DNA of 64,000 bases, from the NCBI RefSeq assembly GCF_014764705.1, contig NZ_JACXXG010000003.1:186001-250000 (forward strand), read 5' to 3'. A model generated the notes under the pieces. The model searched no databases, had not been told where the DNA came from, and saw only the letters and a list, made by a program, of their open reading frames with translations. Within the stretch, counting starts at the first letter, position 1, and each line of letters opens with the position of its first letter. Shown here piece by piece: positions 36,864-45,614 of the stretch. The position numbers were made by a program, and so were the translations under genes. Source of the DNA: Stutzerimonas kunmingensis. Its GTDB lineage: Bacteria > Pseudomonadota > Gammaproteobacteria > Pseudomonadales > Pseudomonadaceae.

Positions 36864-37696
36864 TCGGCCTGTTTTGCATCCCGGCCGATGCGCTTTCCGC
36901 TTCTCGCGGCGACGCGCTCGGCCTGGCCGTCACGCTGCGCACCGGCTCGTGCGCGGCTCATCAACTGCGGGATCAACATGCCTTCGGGCAGATTCTTCCA
37001 GAAGCGCACAGGCAGGTTGCTCTCCAGTACGCCGCGGTTCAGCCGGGCCGGGTTGAACGTGCTTTCGTAATACGCCTTCCATAGCTCGCCGCCGGGGTCC
37101 GCTGCGTTCTGCGCCAGCTGCCGCCACTGTGGCGGGCAGGGGCGGATGTAGTACATGTCTTGGCCATCCCAGCAAACCCCTTCTTCCGGCGTCGCGATCA
37201 GCCAGCTGTTGCCGCCCATCCGTTCGGCGAAGTGTCCCGCCGCCCAGGGCAGTACGTCGTGCGCAGGTTCGAACCAGGCGACGTGCTGTGGTCCATCACT
37301 GGTCTGCAGTGGGCTGAAGCGAAGAAAGGCATGCAGATGGTGGGCCTCACGTCGGACTGCCTTGATTCGACCATGCAGTTCGCTGCCATCAATGTCGCCG
37401 ACCATTCGCGCACTCGAATCGCCCTGGGTGACCCGCCAGAGCACACGATACAGCAGGCTCCAGCGCTGCTCGGTGCGATAGCGCGCGGCCATTTCGAGTT
37501 CGTCCAGCAGTTGTCGGGGGACGCGAACGCGCGGTCCGCCTTCCGTTGAAGGTGCCGGCGAGGGATCGTCGAATAGCCCTGTCGATTCATCGTCGCTGGC
37601 CCAGTTCAGCTCATGTGGCGCGACGCAGCTCTGCAGCAGCGCGCGAGCCCGAACTCGCCACTCCTGGAAGCTTCCATCGAAACGCACCGTGACCAT
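36860..37696 (-). CDS. DUF4130 family probable DNA metabolism protein, partner of the radical SAM protein
   Basis: A 278-residue protein of the family (TIGR03915 as I recall it) that always accompanies a radical SAM protein and in other genomes is fused to a uracil-DNA-glycosylase domain; that fused domain is absent here. Conserved segments include RRVLWRVTQGDSS-like WRVTQG, VRREAHHLHAFLRF, WFEPAHDVLPWAAGHFAERM and WLIATPEEGVCWDG, with several aromatic and His residues that could form an active site. Its ATG overlaps the radical SAM stop by one base (TAATG), so the two are co-translated. Biochemistry is unknown; a DNA repair role is inferred from the family and the SOS box upstream. Confidence 0.85.
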   Translation of the reverse strand: MVTVRFDGSFQEWRVRARALLQSCVAPHELNWASDDESTGLFDDPSPAPSTEGGPRVRVPRQLLDELEMAARYRTEQRWSLLYRVLWRVTQGDSSARMVGDIDGSELHGRIKAVRREAHHLHAFLRFSPLQTSDGPQHVAWFEPAHDVLPWAAGHFAERMGGNSWLIATPEEGVCWDGQDMYYIRPCPPQWRQLAQNAADPGGELWKAYYESTFNPARLNRGVLESNLPVRFWKNLPEGMLIPQLMSRARAGAQRDGQAERVAARSGKRIGRDAKQAD

Positions 37697-38907
37697 TACC
37701 AGAGCGCCAGTTGTGCGGGCGTGTCGCGCAGATGCTGGCGCAGCATGGCCGACTCCTGCCCTGCCAGGCTTGGCCGGTAATCCTGAGTGATGACGAAGGG
37801 TTTGGCTTTCTCGAGCGAGCAGCGCAGACGGGTCAGATCCTCGAAGCGGATGCGCTTCTGCCGGCGCAGATCCACCAGGCGTTTCGCGCTGAGCATGCCG
37901 ATTCCGGGAATGCGGGCGATCATCGTCGGTTCGGCGCGGTTGAGGTCCACCGGAAACTGGTCGCGGTGCGCCAGCGCCCAGGCCAGCTTGGGATCGATAT
38001 CCAGCGCGAGGTTGCCTGGCCCGCTGAGCAGCTCCCCGGCCTTGAAGCCGTAGCCTCGCATGAGGAAGTCGGCCTGATACAGGCGATGCTCGCGCATCAG
38101 CGGTGGTGCCGCGAAAGGCACGGTATTGGGGCTGTGCGGAATAGGGCTGAAGGCCGAATAGTAGACCCGGCGCAGTCGATAGCTGCCGTACAGCGACTGT
38201 GCGGTATGCAGGATGGTGCTGTCATCGGTGTTGTCGGCGCCAACGATCATCTGCGTGCTCTGCCCGGCAGGCGCGAAGCGCGGTGCCCGCCGCTCCGCGC
38301 TGGCCTCGGTTTCGCCCTGGTGAATGGTATGCATGGCCTGCTTGATGGTTACCACCTGCTTTTCCGGCGCCAGGCGGATCAGGCTGGTTTCGGTCGGCAG
38401 TTCGATGTTCACGCTGAGACGGTCGGCGTAGCGGCCGGCTTCGGCGATCAGCAGTGGGTCGGCATCTGGAATGGTCTTGAGGTGGATGTAGCCGCGAAAC
38501 TCGTGCTCCTCACGCAGCAGCCTGGCGACCCGCACCAGCTGTTCCATGGTGTAGTCCGCCGAGCGGATGATGCCGGAGCTGAGGAACAGGCCGCTGATGC
38601 AGTTGCGCCGGTAGAAGTCGAGCGTCAGGCTGACCACTTCTTCCGGCGTGAAGCGCGCCCGCGGCACATCGCTGGAGCGGCGATTGACGCAGTACTGGCA
38701 GTCGTACAGGCAGAAGTTGGTCAGCAGGATCTTCAGCAGCGCCACGCAGCGCCCATCCGGCGTGAAGCTGTGGCAGATGCCCATGCCATTGGTGGCGCCG
38801 AGTCCGCTCTTGCCCTTCGAACTGCGCTTCGGCGCGCCGCTGCTGGCGCAGGAAACATCGTACTTGGCCGCATCGGCGAGCACGCTGAGTTTGTCGATCA
38901 ATTGCAT
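37696..38907 (-). CDS. Putative DNA modification/repair radical SAM protein
   Basis: A 403-residue radical SAM enzyme. The cluster motif is CxxxCxxC at Cys66, Cys70 and Cys73 (FCLYDCQYC), with further conserved cysteines at 20, 45 and 54. IKTIPDADPLL-like HLKTIPDADPLL and LSVNIELPTE follow. The C-terminus holds a helix-hairpin-helix (IARIPGIGMLSAKRLVDLRR), a non-specific DNA-binding element. The family (TIGR03916 as I recall) is named for its link to uracil-DNA-glycosylase-like partners. A LexA box lies 17-32 bases upstream of the ATG. The reaction is unknown; comparison with spore photoproduct lyase is only by analogy. Confidence 0.88.
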   Translation of the reverse strand: MQLIDKLSVLADAAKYDVSCASSGAPKRSSKGKSGLGATNGMGICHSFTPDGRCVALLKILLTNFCLYDCQYCVNRRSSDVPRARFTPEEVVSLTLDFYRRNCISGLFLSSGIIRSADYTMEQLVRVARLLREEHEFRGYIHLKTIPDADPLLIAEAGRYADRLSVNIELPTETSLIRLAPEKQVVTIKQAMHTIHQGETEASAERRAPRFAPAGQSTQMIVGADNTDDSTILHTAQSLYGSYRLRRVYYSAFSPIPHSPNTVPFAAPPLMREHRLYQADFLMRGYGFKAGELLSGPGNLALDIDPKLAWALAHRDQFPVDLNRAEPTMIARIPGIGMLSAKRLVDLRRQKRIRFEDLTRLRCSLEKAKPFVITQDYRPSLAGQESAMLRQHLRDTPAQLALW

Positions 38908-38916
38908 GGTGGTGGC

Positions 38917-38946
38917 CGTGATACTGTTCGCATATACAGTATCACG
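38917..38946. promoter_or_regulatory. LexA (SOS) box inside a 10-bp inverted repeat
   Basis: On the minus strand TACTGTATATGCGAACAGTA matches 16 of 20 positions of the E. coli LexA consensus as I remember it, with the core CTG-N10-CAG intact at 38924-38939. The arms extend to a perfect 10-bp inverted repeat (CGTGATACTG/CAGTATCACG). It sits 17-32 bases before the radical SAM ATG, where bound LexA would block transcription, and about 100 bases before the divergent TM2 gene. Confidence 0.8.
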
Positions 38947-39040
38947 GTTGCGCATGGCGGCAAGGTCCGTCTGGCGGGGCGGTTCAGGCGCATTATCGGA
39001 TAAGCTGGACGTCACTCATCAATCGCACATCGAGGTTCGG

Positions 39041-39436
39041 ATGCAGCAGAACACCCATAGCACGCTGATCGGCTATCTCCTGTGGATATTCGGTTTTCTC
39101 GGCTCCCACCGCTTCTACTACGGCAAGCCCATCACCGGCACCATCTGGTTCTTTACCCTCGGCCTGTTCTTTGTCGGCTGGATCATCGACCTGTTTCTGA
39201 TCCCATCGATGGATCGTGAAGCGGACATGCGCTTCCAGCCGGGGCCCATTGACTACACGGTCGGCTGGATACTGCTGACCTTTCTCGGCGTATTCGGTGT
39301 ACACCGCATGTATCAGGGTAAGTGGATCACAGGGATCCTTTACCTGTTCACCGGTGGCTTGTTCTTTATCGGTGTGCTTTACGACTTCTGGACGCTGAAC
39401 TCGCAGATATCCGAGCGCAATCTGGCGCGGAGCTGA
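39041..39436 (+). CDS. Double TM2-domain membrane protein
   Basis: A 131-residue protein made of two TM2 repeats. Each has two membrane segments joined by the conserved motif: GSHRFYYGKPITG in the first, GVHRMYQGKWITG in the second. Most bacterial TM2 proteins have one copy and unknown function. A GAGG site precedes the ATG. It diverges from the radical SAM gene and shares the interval that holds the SOS box, so it could also be damage-responsive; that is inference. Confidence 0.85.
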   Translation: MQQNTHSTLIGYLLWIFGFLGSHRFYYGKPITGTIWFFTLGLFFVGWIIDLFLIPSMDREADMRFQPGPIDYTVGWILLTFLGVFGVHRMYQGKWITGILYLFTGGLFFIGVLYDFWTLNSQISERNLARS

Positions 39437-39468
39437 ACGAGTAGGGCAGGAAATACTTTAGAAAACTG

Positions 39469-39499
39469 GCAGGCATGGACGGGTTGATGTCCAGCCTGC
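39469..39499. terminator. Possible terminator between the TM2 gene and pyrC'
   Basis: GCAGGC-A-TGGAC pairs with GTCCAGCCTGC around a GGGTTGAT loop, with one bulged A. It lies between the two convergent genes and has only a short T-rich tail. Confidence 0.4.
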
Positions 39500-39513
39500 G
39501 CAGATCTTTCGCA

Positions 39514-40791
39514 TCAGCCTTCGAAGCTGATGTGGCCGTCGACGATGGTGTAGCGTACCGCGCCCGGCAGGCAGTGGCCCATGAACGGGCAGTTACGACC
39601 TTTGGAATACCAGCGCTCGCCGACCAGGGTCGAACTGTGTTGATCGAACAGCACTAGGTCCGCAGGTTGGCCAGCTTGCAGGGTGCTGGTCGGCAGCCGT
39701 AGTGCTGTAGCGGGCCCGCTGGTCAGGCGCGCCAGCAGGGTCGGCAGATCGAGCAAGCCGTCGTCCACCAATGTCAGCGCCAGTGGCAGCAGAATTTCGG
39801 CACTGCTGATACCCGGTTCGGTTTCGCCGAACGGGGCCAGTTTGGCATCGGCCTCGTGTGGTTGGTGATGACTGGAAATCGCCGAGATGACGCCCGCCTT
39901 CACCGCCTCACGCAGGCCATCGCGATCCGCTGCGCTGCGCAGTGGCGGCTGCACGTGATACAGGCTGGAGAAACCGTGCAGCGCTTCATCGGTGAGGATC
40001 AGCTGATACATGGCCACGTCGGCCGTCACCGGCAGGCCACGAGCCTGTGCCTGGGCAATCATTTCCGCGCCACGGGCGCTGGTCAGTTGGGCGAAATGCG
40101 CGCGAACGCCGGAGCGCTCGACTAGCAGCAGATTGCGCGCCAGTGCCACGGTTTCGGCAGTCTCCGGAATCCCCGACAGGCCGAGGAAGCTGGCGGCGGC
40201 TCCTTCGTGAGCAAGCCCGCCTTCGGCCAGGTCGCGGTCCTGGGAGTGGAAGATCACCGTCAGATCGAAGGTGGCGGCGTATTCCAGCGCACGGCGCAGG
40301 TTGCGATTGCTGGCAAATTCGGTAAGGCCGTTGCCGAACGCGACACACCCGGCTTCACGCAACGCGACCAACTCGGAAAGCTGCTCACCGGCCAGGTTGC
40401 GCGTCAGCGCGCCGATGGGGAACACCTTGGCATGGCCCGACTCACGGGCGCGATCGAGGATCAGTTCGGTCACTGCCGCGGTATCCAGCACCGGTCGCGT
40501 TTGCGGCGGGCAGCACAGGCTGGTGATGCCGCCAGCGGCGGCGGCCAGGGTCTCGCTGGCAATGCTGCCTTTGCGGCTGTAGCCGGGCTCGCGCAGGGCT
40601 ACCGCAAGATCGACCAGGCCGGGTGCGGCGGTCAGACCCTGTGCGTCGATTGTCTGTTGTGCTTCGAAGCCGGCTGGCGCCTGGCCGATGGCGGCGATCT
40701 TGTTGTGCTGTAGGTAGATATCGGCGATTTCGTTGCGCCCGCTGACGGGGTCGATCACGTGTGCGCCGAGGATTCGGGTTGCCACCATCAC
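39514..40791 (-). CDS. pyrC': Non-catalytic dihydroorotase-like protein PyrC'
   Basis: A 425-residue amidohydrolase-fold protein. The metal-binding HxH of true dihydroorotases is replaced ([15 protein letters not shown] has Ala-Val-Ala where DxHxH is expected), so it should lack activity. In Pseudomonas such a pseudo-dihydroorotase is a structural partner of aspartate transcarbamoylase, and its gene adjoins pyrB here. Its ATG (40791) overlaps the pyrB stop by four bases. An active dihydroorotase must be encoded elsewhere. Confidence 0.93.
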   Translation of the reverse strand: MMVATRILGAHVIDPVSGRNEIADIYLQHNKIAAIGQAPAGFEAQQTIDAQGLTAAPGLVDLAVALREPGYSRKGSIASETLAAAAGGITSLCCPPQTRPVLDTAAVTELILDRARESGHAKVFPIGALTRNLAGEQLSELVALREAGCVAFGNGLTEFASNRNLRRALEYAATFDLTVIFHSQDRDLAEGGLAHEGAAASFLGLSGIPETAETVALARNLLLVERSGVRAHFAQLTSARGAEMIAQAQARGLPVTADVAMYQLILTDEALHGFSSLYHVQPPLRSAADRDGLREAVKAGVISAISSHHQPHEADAKLAPFGETEPGISSAEILLPLALTLVDDGLLDLPTLLARLTSGPATALRLPTSTLQAGQPADLVLFDQHSSTLVGERWYSKGRNCPFMGHCLPGAVRYTIVDGHISFEG

Positions 40792-41804
40792 TGCTGCTCC
40801 TCGGATACGGATTCAGAATCGATCTGGCGCTGGGCCGCCTGGCCGCTCATCGCCATGGACAGCACGGCCATGCGAATGGCGATGCCATAGGTGACCTGAT
40901 TGAGGATCACCGATTGCGGGCCGTCGGCCACCGCCGACTCGATCTCCACGCCGCGGTTGATCGGGCCCGGGTGCATGACGATGGCGTCGGGCTTGGCCAG
41001 TGCGAGACGCTGGGTGTTCAGACCGTAGAGTTTGTAGAACTCCCCTTCGCTGGGAAGCAGGCCGCCCTGCATGCGCTCGCGCTGCAGGCGCAGCATGATC
41101 ACCACGTCGACATCGCGCAGCCCCTCGTTCATGTCGTTGAACACGCGCACACCGTATTGCTCGATGCCCTCGGGCAGCAGGGTTTTCGGTGCGATCACGC
41201 GGATGTCCGGGCAGCCCAGTGTCTTCAGCGCCAGCATGTTCGAGCGCGCTACCCGCGAATGCAGAATGTCACCAACGATGGCGACCGAGAGGTTCTCGAA
41301 GCTGCCTTTGTGGCGGCGGATGGTAAGCATGTCGAGCATGCCCTGGGTCGGGTGCGCATGGCGCCCGTCGCCGCCATTGATCACCGCGACCTCCGGGCTG
41401 ACGTGCTCGGCGATGAAATGGGCGGCGCCGGAGTCGGCGTGGCGCACCACGAACATGTCCGCGGCCATGGCTTCCAGGTTGCGCAGCGTGTCGGTCAGGG
41501 TCTCGCCCTTGCTCGTGGAGGAGGTCGAGACGTTCAGCGTGATGACGTCTGCCGACAACCGCTGCGCCGCCAGTTCGAAGGTCGTGCGGGTGCGCGTGGA
41601 GTTCTCGAAGAACACGTTGCAGACGGTTTTGCCGCGCAGCAGTGGAACCTTCTTCACCGCCCGTGCGCCGACTTCGAGGAAAGAATCGGCAGTGTCCAGG
41701 ATCTCGGTGAGCAACTCGCGCGGCAGGCCGTCGAGGGAGAGAAAATGGCGCAGCTGGCCTTGGTCGTTCAACTGTAGCGGGCGCTTGGCGTCGGTGGGCG
41801 TCAT
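40788..41804 (-). CDS. pyrB: Aspartate carbamoyltransferase, catalytic subunit
   Basis: PyrB condenses carbamoyl phosphate and aspartate, the committed step of pyrimidine synthesis. The 338-residue protein has the carbamoyl-phosphate motif [34 protein letters not shown] and the aspartate loop MLRLQRER. The N-terminal extension of about 30 residues is typical of pseudomonad class A enzymes and binds nucleotide effectors. The enzyme works in a complex with PyrC'. It is preceded by pyrR. Confidence 0.97.
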   Translation of the reverse strand: MTPTDAKRPLQLNDQGQLRHFLSLDGLPRELLTEILDTADSFLEVGARAVKKVPLLRGKTVCNVFFENSTRTRTTFELAAQRLSADVITLNVSTSSTSKGETLTDTLRNLEAMAADMFVVRHADSGAAHFIAEHVSPEVAVINGGDGRHAHPTQGMLDMLTIRRHKGSFENLSVAIVGDILHSRVARSNMLALKTLGCPDIRVIAPKTLLPEGIEQYGVRVFNDMNEGLRDVDVVIMLRLQRERMQGGLLPSEGEFYKLYGLNTQRLALAKPDAIVMHPGPINRGVEIESAVADGPQSVILNQVTYGIAIRMAVLSMAMSGQAAQRQIDSESVSEEQQ

Positions 41805-41851
41805 CGCAGGATCTCGGTTGGCGGGGCTGTGGGGCGGACTTGCCGGCTCGT

Positions 41852-42364
41852 TCAGGAGCCGCTGGTTTCCATCTGTTGTTCGAGGGCCAATGGCTCCGGT
41901 CCGATCAGCTTGATGCGCTGCTCGGGCGCCAGCGACAGGGTGGCGCCGACCACGTCCGGGCGAATCGGCAGCTCACGCGCGTTCAGGTCGAGCAGGCAGA
42001 CCAGCGTTACGCTGGCAGGACGACCGTAGTCGAACAGTTCATTGAGCGCGGCGCGGATGGTGCGGCCGGTCATCAGCACGTCATCGATCAGCACCAGGTG
42101 CTGGCCTTCGATCTCGAAAGGCAGCTCCGACGGCTGCACCTGCGGGTGCAGGCCCTTCTGGGTGAAGTCGTCGCGATAGAAGGACACGTCGAGAATGCCG
42201 AGCGGTTCGTTCTCCGCGCGGGCTGCGAGCAGCGCCTGGGCCACCCAGACGCCGCCGGTACGGATACCGATGAAGCGCGGCTCCTGGATGTCGCGATCAA
42301 TCAGGTGCTGCTTCAGTGTGGCGACCATCTCGGGCAGCAGCTGTTCGGGATTGGGCAGAATCAT
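41852..42364 (-). CDS. pyrR: Bifunctional PyrR: pyr regulator / uracil phosphoribosyltransferase
   Basis: A 170-residue phosphoribosyltransferase. The PRPP-binding loop is [18 protein letters not shown], and [12 protein letters not shown] is the substrate region. In Gram-positives it is an RNA-binding attenuator; in pseudomonads it is reported to influence pyr gene expression, by a mechanism less clear. It begins 21 bases after the ruvX stop and is followed by pyrB. Confidence 0.94.
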   Translation of the reverse strand: MILPNPEQLLPEMVATLKQHLIDRDIQEPRFIGIRTGGVWVAQALLAARAENEPLGILDVSFYRDDFTQKGLHPQVQPSELPFEIEGQHLVLIDDVLMTGRTIRAALNELFDYGRPASVTLVCLLDLNARELPIRPDVVGATLSLAPEQRIKLIGPEPLALEQQMETSGS

Positions 42365-42385
42365 TGTGTCTCCTTACAGGTCTGA

Positions 42386-42814
42386 TCAGGCGGCAGGGTG
42401 ATCGCTCAGCCAGCCTTCCAGTAATAGGGCTGCGGCCAGGGCATCCACCGGGCGATCGCGATAGCCGCCGTGCTGGCCCTGGCGCAGACGCTCGCCTTTG
42501 GCTTCGAACGTGGTCAGGCGTTCGTCGTGAGTGTGCACCGGCAGGTTGAAGCGACCGTTGAGTCGGCGGGCGAACTTTTCCGCCCGGGCACTCATGTCGC
42601 TGGGCGTGCCGTCCATGTTCAGCGGCAGGCCGACGACCAGCGCATCGGGCTGCCATTCGCGCATCAGCGCCTCGATCTGTTGCCAGTCCGGCACGCCGTT
42701 CTGTGACTTGAGTACGCAGAGTTCACGTGCTTGCCCGGTAATGGCCTGGCCGACGGCGACGCCGATCTGCTTGGTGCCGTAGTCGAAGCCGAGCAGCAGT
42801 CGCGGCGCACTCAT
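42386..42814 (-). CDS. ruvX: Holliday junction resolvase-like/rRNA-processing nuclease RuvX (YqgF)
   Basis: A 142-residue RNase H-fold protein with the first catalytic Asp in LLGFDYGTKQIGVAVG, then VVGLPLNMDGT, and the last acidic region in VDALAAALLLEGWL. It is implicated in 16S rRNA 5'-end maturation and antitermination in E. coli. Its ATG overlaps the algH stop by four bases (ATGA). Confidence 0.95.
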   Translation of the reverse strand: MSAPRLLLGFDYGTKQIGVAVGQAITGQARELCVLKSQNGVPDWQQIEALMREWQPDALVVGLPLNMDGTPSDMSARAEKFARRLNGRFNLPVHTHDERLTTFEAKGERLRQGQHGGYRDRPVDALAAALLLEGWLSDHPAA

Positions 42815-43380
42815 GCGTGGCCGACCTGGGTGCTGAGCAGGCGCAGGTCGACGCCGAGTGATGCTGCCGCGGCGTTCAGGCGTTGGTCATAAGGTAGGTC
42901 GAACAGGATCTCGGTATCCGCGGGGCAGCTGAGCCAGGCATTGTCGGCCAGTTCGGCTTCCAGCTGTCCCGCTTCCCAGCCGGCGTAACCTAGGGCCACG
43001 AAGTGCCGAGCAGGCCCCTGGCCGTCCGCAATGGCGAACAGGACGTCCTGCGATGTGGACATGCCCAGCGGGCCGAGGGAGAGGGTGGCCTGGAATTGCT
43101 GGTCGGGCGAATGCAGAACGAAGCCGCGATCGGTCTGCACCGGGCCGCCGGAGAATATCGGCAGGCTCTGGCAGAGCGGGGGGATCGGCTCGTCCGGGCG
43201 CAGCTGCTCCAGCACATCAGCCAGGCTCAGCCCGCTCGGGCGATTGACGATCAGGCCCATGGCGCCTTCTGCGCCGTGTTCGATCAGGTAGATCAGCGTC
43301 TGGGCAAAGTTCGGATCGGCCATCTGCGGCATGGCGATCAGGAAGTGATGCTTGAGGTAGCTGGGCGCGGTGCTTTTCAT
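42811..43380 (-). CDS. algH: YqgE/AlgH family protein
   Basis: A 189-residue protein with family motifs HHFLIAMPQMADPNFAQTLIYLIEH and MGLIVNRPSG at the N-terminus and LGYAGWEAGQLEAELADNAWL in the second half. P. aeruginosa AlgH was named from alginate regulation, but its biochemical role is unresolved. It is coupled to ruvX by overlap, and tonB lies 66 bases upstream. Confidence 0.94.
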   Translation of the reverse strand: MKSTAPSYLKHHFLIAMPQMADPNFAQTLIYLIEHGAEGAMGLIVNRPSGLSLADVLEQLRPDEPIPPLCQSLPIFSGGPVQTDRGFVLHSPDQQFQATLSLGPLGMSTSQDVLFAIADGQGPARHFVALGYAGWEAGQLEAELADNAWLSCPADTEILFDLPYDQRLNAAAASLGVDLRLLSTQVGHA

Positions 43381-43446
43381 GCGCGTTAGCTTAAGCGTTG
43401 CACCGCGTTCCGGCTACAGGTGCGACGGTTCGCCCGGCTGCCGATT

Positions 43447-44340
43447 TCAGCGACTCGAAAGCTTGTCGCCGCGCTCGAAACGCCAGGTGCGGATGATCTC
43501 CACCTGGTCGAACTTCTGTGCCAGGTCGCCGGTGAAGGGCGCAAAAGGCGCTGCCAGTCGCACGATGCGCAGCGCGGCATCGTCCAGCACCGGCTTGCCG
43601 GAGGACTCGATCACGCGCAGCTCCTGGATGGTGCCGTCGCGGTTGATGGTCACCAGCATGCGCAGGCTGCCGTAGATCTGCTGGCGGCGGGCCTCATCGG
43701 GATAGTTGAGGTTGCCGATGCGCTCGACCTTCTTGCGCCATTCGTCGCGATACCAGGCACTGATGTCGCGCATGGTGGCGGCGCTGTTCTGTCGGCTGAC
43801 CCTGGGGCGCTTGGCATAGCGCTCGACCTCTTGTGCCAGCTCGGCTTCGAGGCTGGCGATCTCCGCGCTCAGTTGTGAGCTGTCGAATGCCGGCGCTGCT
43901 TGCGGCTCGGGCTGCGGTGGCGTCTGTTGCTTAACGTCGGCCTTTTCGCGCTGTGGGCTGCGAGTGGTGACGACGGTCTTCGCCGGTTCCGGCCGGGTGC
44001 TGCGAGGCGGTGCTGCCGGTGGGGTCACCTTGCGTACCTCGGTATCCTGGAACTGCGCTTGCTCGGTGGTTTTCGGCGTGGCCTTGTGCTCCAGCGTGCC
44101 GCTGCCCTGCTGATTGTCTTGGGCGAGGAAGTCCGCTTCCTTGGGCTTCTCTTCGCTTTTGAAGGTCGACAGGGTGATTTCCAGCGTCTTGCTGATCTGC
44201 TTCGGCTCGGAGAGGGTAAAGCCAAGCCCGAGAATCAAGGCCAGATGCAATGCGGTAGCCAGAAAAAGCGTGAAGCCGAGCCTGTCCGCCGGGCGGACTC
44301 GGGTGGTTTCAGGCTCGGGATGGCGGATAGCGGCGTTCAT
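43447..44340 (-). CDS. tonB: TonB-family energy transducer (TonB3-like)
   Basis: A 297-residue protein with one N-terminal membrane anchor (LGFTLFLATALHLALILGLGF; the SxxxH motif of classical TonB appears as TALHL), a Pro/Lys/Glu-rich periplasmic spacer with predicted helix (AEIASLEAELAQEVERYAKR), and the C-terminal TonB domain (NLNYPDEARRQQIYGSLRML). It is not accompanied by exbB/exbD. At the same position P. aeruginosa has tonB3, reported to be needed for twitching, which fits the neighbouring pil genes. Confidence 0.92.
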   Translation of the reverse strand: MNAAIRHPEPETTRVRPADRLGFTLFLATALHLALILGLGFTLSEPKQISKTLEITLSTFKSEEKPKEADFLAQDNQQGSGTLEHKATPKTTEQAQFQDTEVRKVTPPAAPPRSTRPEPAKTVVTTRSPQREKADVKQQTPPQPEPQAAPAFDSSQLSAEIASLEAELAQEVERYAKRPRVSRQNSAATMRDISAWYRDEWRKKVERIGNLNYPDEARRQQIYGSLRMLVTINRDGTIQELRVIESSGKPVLDDAALRIVRLAAPFAPFTGDLAQKFDQVEIIRTWRFERGDKLSSR

Positions 44341-44427
44341 CGCAGGTCGGGTCGGCTCGAAGTGCCGCGCAGTCTGCCGGCTTTGGGCTTGGAGTCGCAA
44401 GCTCCAAGCTCAAAGCTGTTAGCTGGT

Positions 44428-45378
44428 TCAACCTTGCAGCTTCGCCGCAATCGCGTCCATGAGCCGTTCGCCGATGCGGGTATCGAAAGCATTGTCGATT
44501 TCGCGGATGCAGGTCGGGCTGGTGATGTTGATTTCGGTGAGGTAGTCGCCGATCACATCCAGGCCGACGAACAGCAAGCCGCGCTTGCGTAGTTCCGGGC
44601 CGACGATCGCTGCAATCTCGCGGTCGCGATCCGACAGCGGCTGTGCCACGCCGCGACCACCCGCGGCCAGATTGCCGCGGGTCTCGCCAGTGGCGGGGAT
44701 TCGCGCCAGGCAATAGGGGATCGGCTCGCCATCGATCATCAGGATGCGCTTGTCGCCGTCCTTGATCGCGGGAATGTATCGCTGAGCCATGATTTGGCGG
44801 CTGCCATGCTCGGTCAGAACCTCGAGAATAACCGACAGATTCGGGTCGCCTTCGCGATGACGAAAGATCGATGCACCGCCCATCTCGTCGAGGGGTTTGA
44901 GAATGATGTCACGGTGCTCGCGGGCGAACTCGCGGAGAATGTCCGAGCGCCGACTGACCAGTGTCGGCGGGGTGCATTGTGGAAACTGGGTGGCGAAGAA
45001 CTTCTCGTTGCAGTCGCGCAGGCTCTGCGGTCGATTGACCACCAGCGTTCCGGCCTTTTCCGCCAGTTCTAGCAGATAGGTTGCGTAGACATACTCGCTG
45101 TTGAAAGGCGGGTCCTTGCGCATGAGGATCACGTCCAGATCAGTCAGGGCCGCATCGACCTCCCCATCCTTCTCGAACCAATGTTGTGGGTCGTTGAATA
45201 CCCGCAGCGGGCACATGCGCGCCCGGGCCTGATTGCCGAGCTGATATAGGTCGCGCTGCTCCATGTAGAACAGTGTCCAGCCTCGCGCCTGGGCAGCCAG
45301 CAGCATGGCCAGCGAGCTGTCCTTCTTGAAGGCGATCTGCGCGATAGGGTCCATGATGATCCCGACGCGAACGGTCAT
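44428..45378 (-). CDS. gshB: Glutathione synthetase
   Basis: GshB joins gamma-glutamylcysteine and glycine using ATP. The 316-residue ATP-grasp protein shows IMDPIAQIAFKKDSSLAML at the N-terminus, LRKDPPFNSEY, ILKPLDEMGGASIFR, MAQRYIPAIKDGDKRILMIDGEPIP and the metal-binding GLDVIGDYLTEINITSPT (key residues only). It is divergent from pilG, 236 bases apart, and is first of the leftward set gshB-tonB-algH-ruvX-pyrR-pyrB-pyrC'. Confidence 0.96.
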   Translation of the reverse strand: MTVRVGIIMDPIAQIAFKKDSSLAMLLAAQARGWTLFYMEQRDLYQLGNQARARMCPLRVFNDPQHWFEKDGEVDAALTDLDVILMRKDPPFNSEYVYATYLLELAEKAGTLVVNRPQSLRDCNEKFFATQFPQCTPPTLVSRRSDILREFAREHRDIILKPLDEMGGASIFRHREGDPNLSVILEVLTEHGSRQIMAQRYIPAIKDGDKRILMIDGEPIPYCLARIPATGETRGNLAAGGRGVAQPLSDRDREIAAIVGPELRKRGLLFVGLDVIGDYLTEINITSPTCIREIDNAFDTRIGERLMDAIAAKLQG

Positions 45379-45614
45379 GGGGTGTTCTCCGGCAATGGGC
45401 GGCGAAGCGCCGCCAGTGGCTCAAAATGTCGCTGCAGATTGGCTGTGGTTGTGCACTGGGTCAAGGAAAATCCGGATGCTTTTCCGGTTGATAGCGTGTG
45501 CATGAGGAGTGTGCTAAAAAGGTCCGGCGATTGGGTGCAGCCCATCGGTGGCAGGGCCTCCGGCGCACTGACATAACGATAAACTACGACTCACCGAGGC
45601 GATGGTAGGGCGAA

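Noticed and set aside
45398-45414. GGCGGCG-AAG-CGCCGCC hairpin between gshB and pilG
   Set aside because: No T run and it precedes both divergent genes, so it is not a terminator; it is too GC-rich and short to call an operator.
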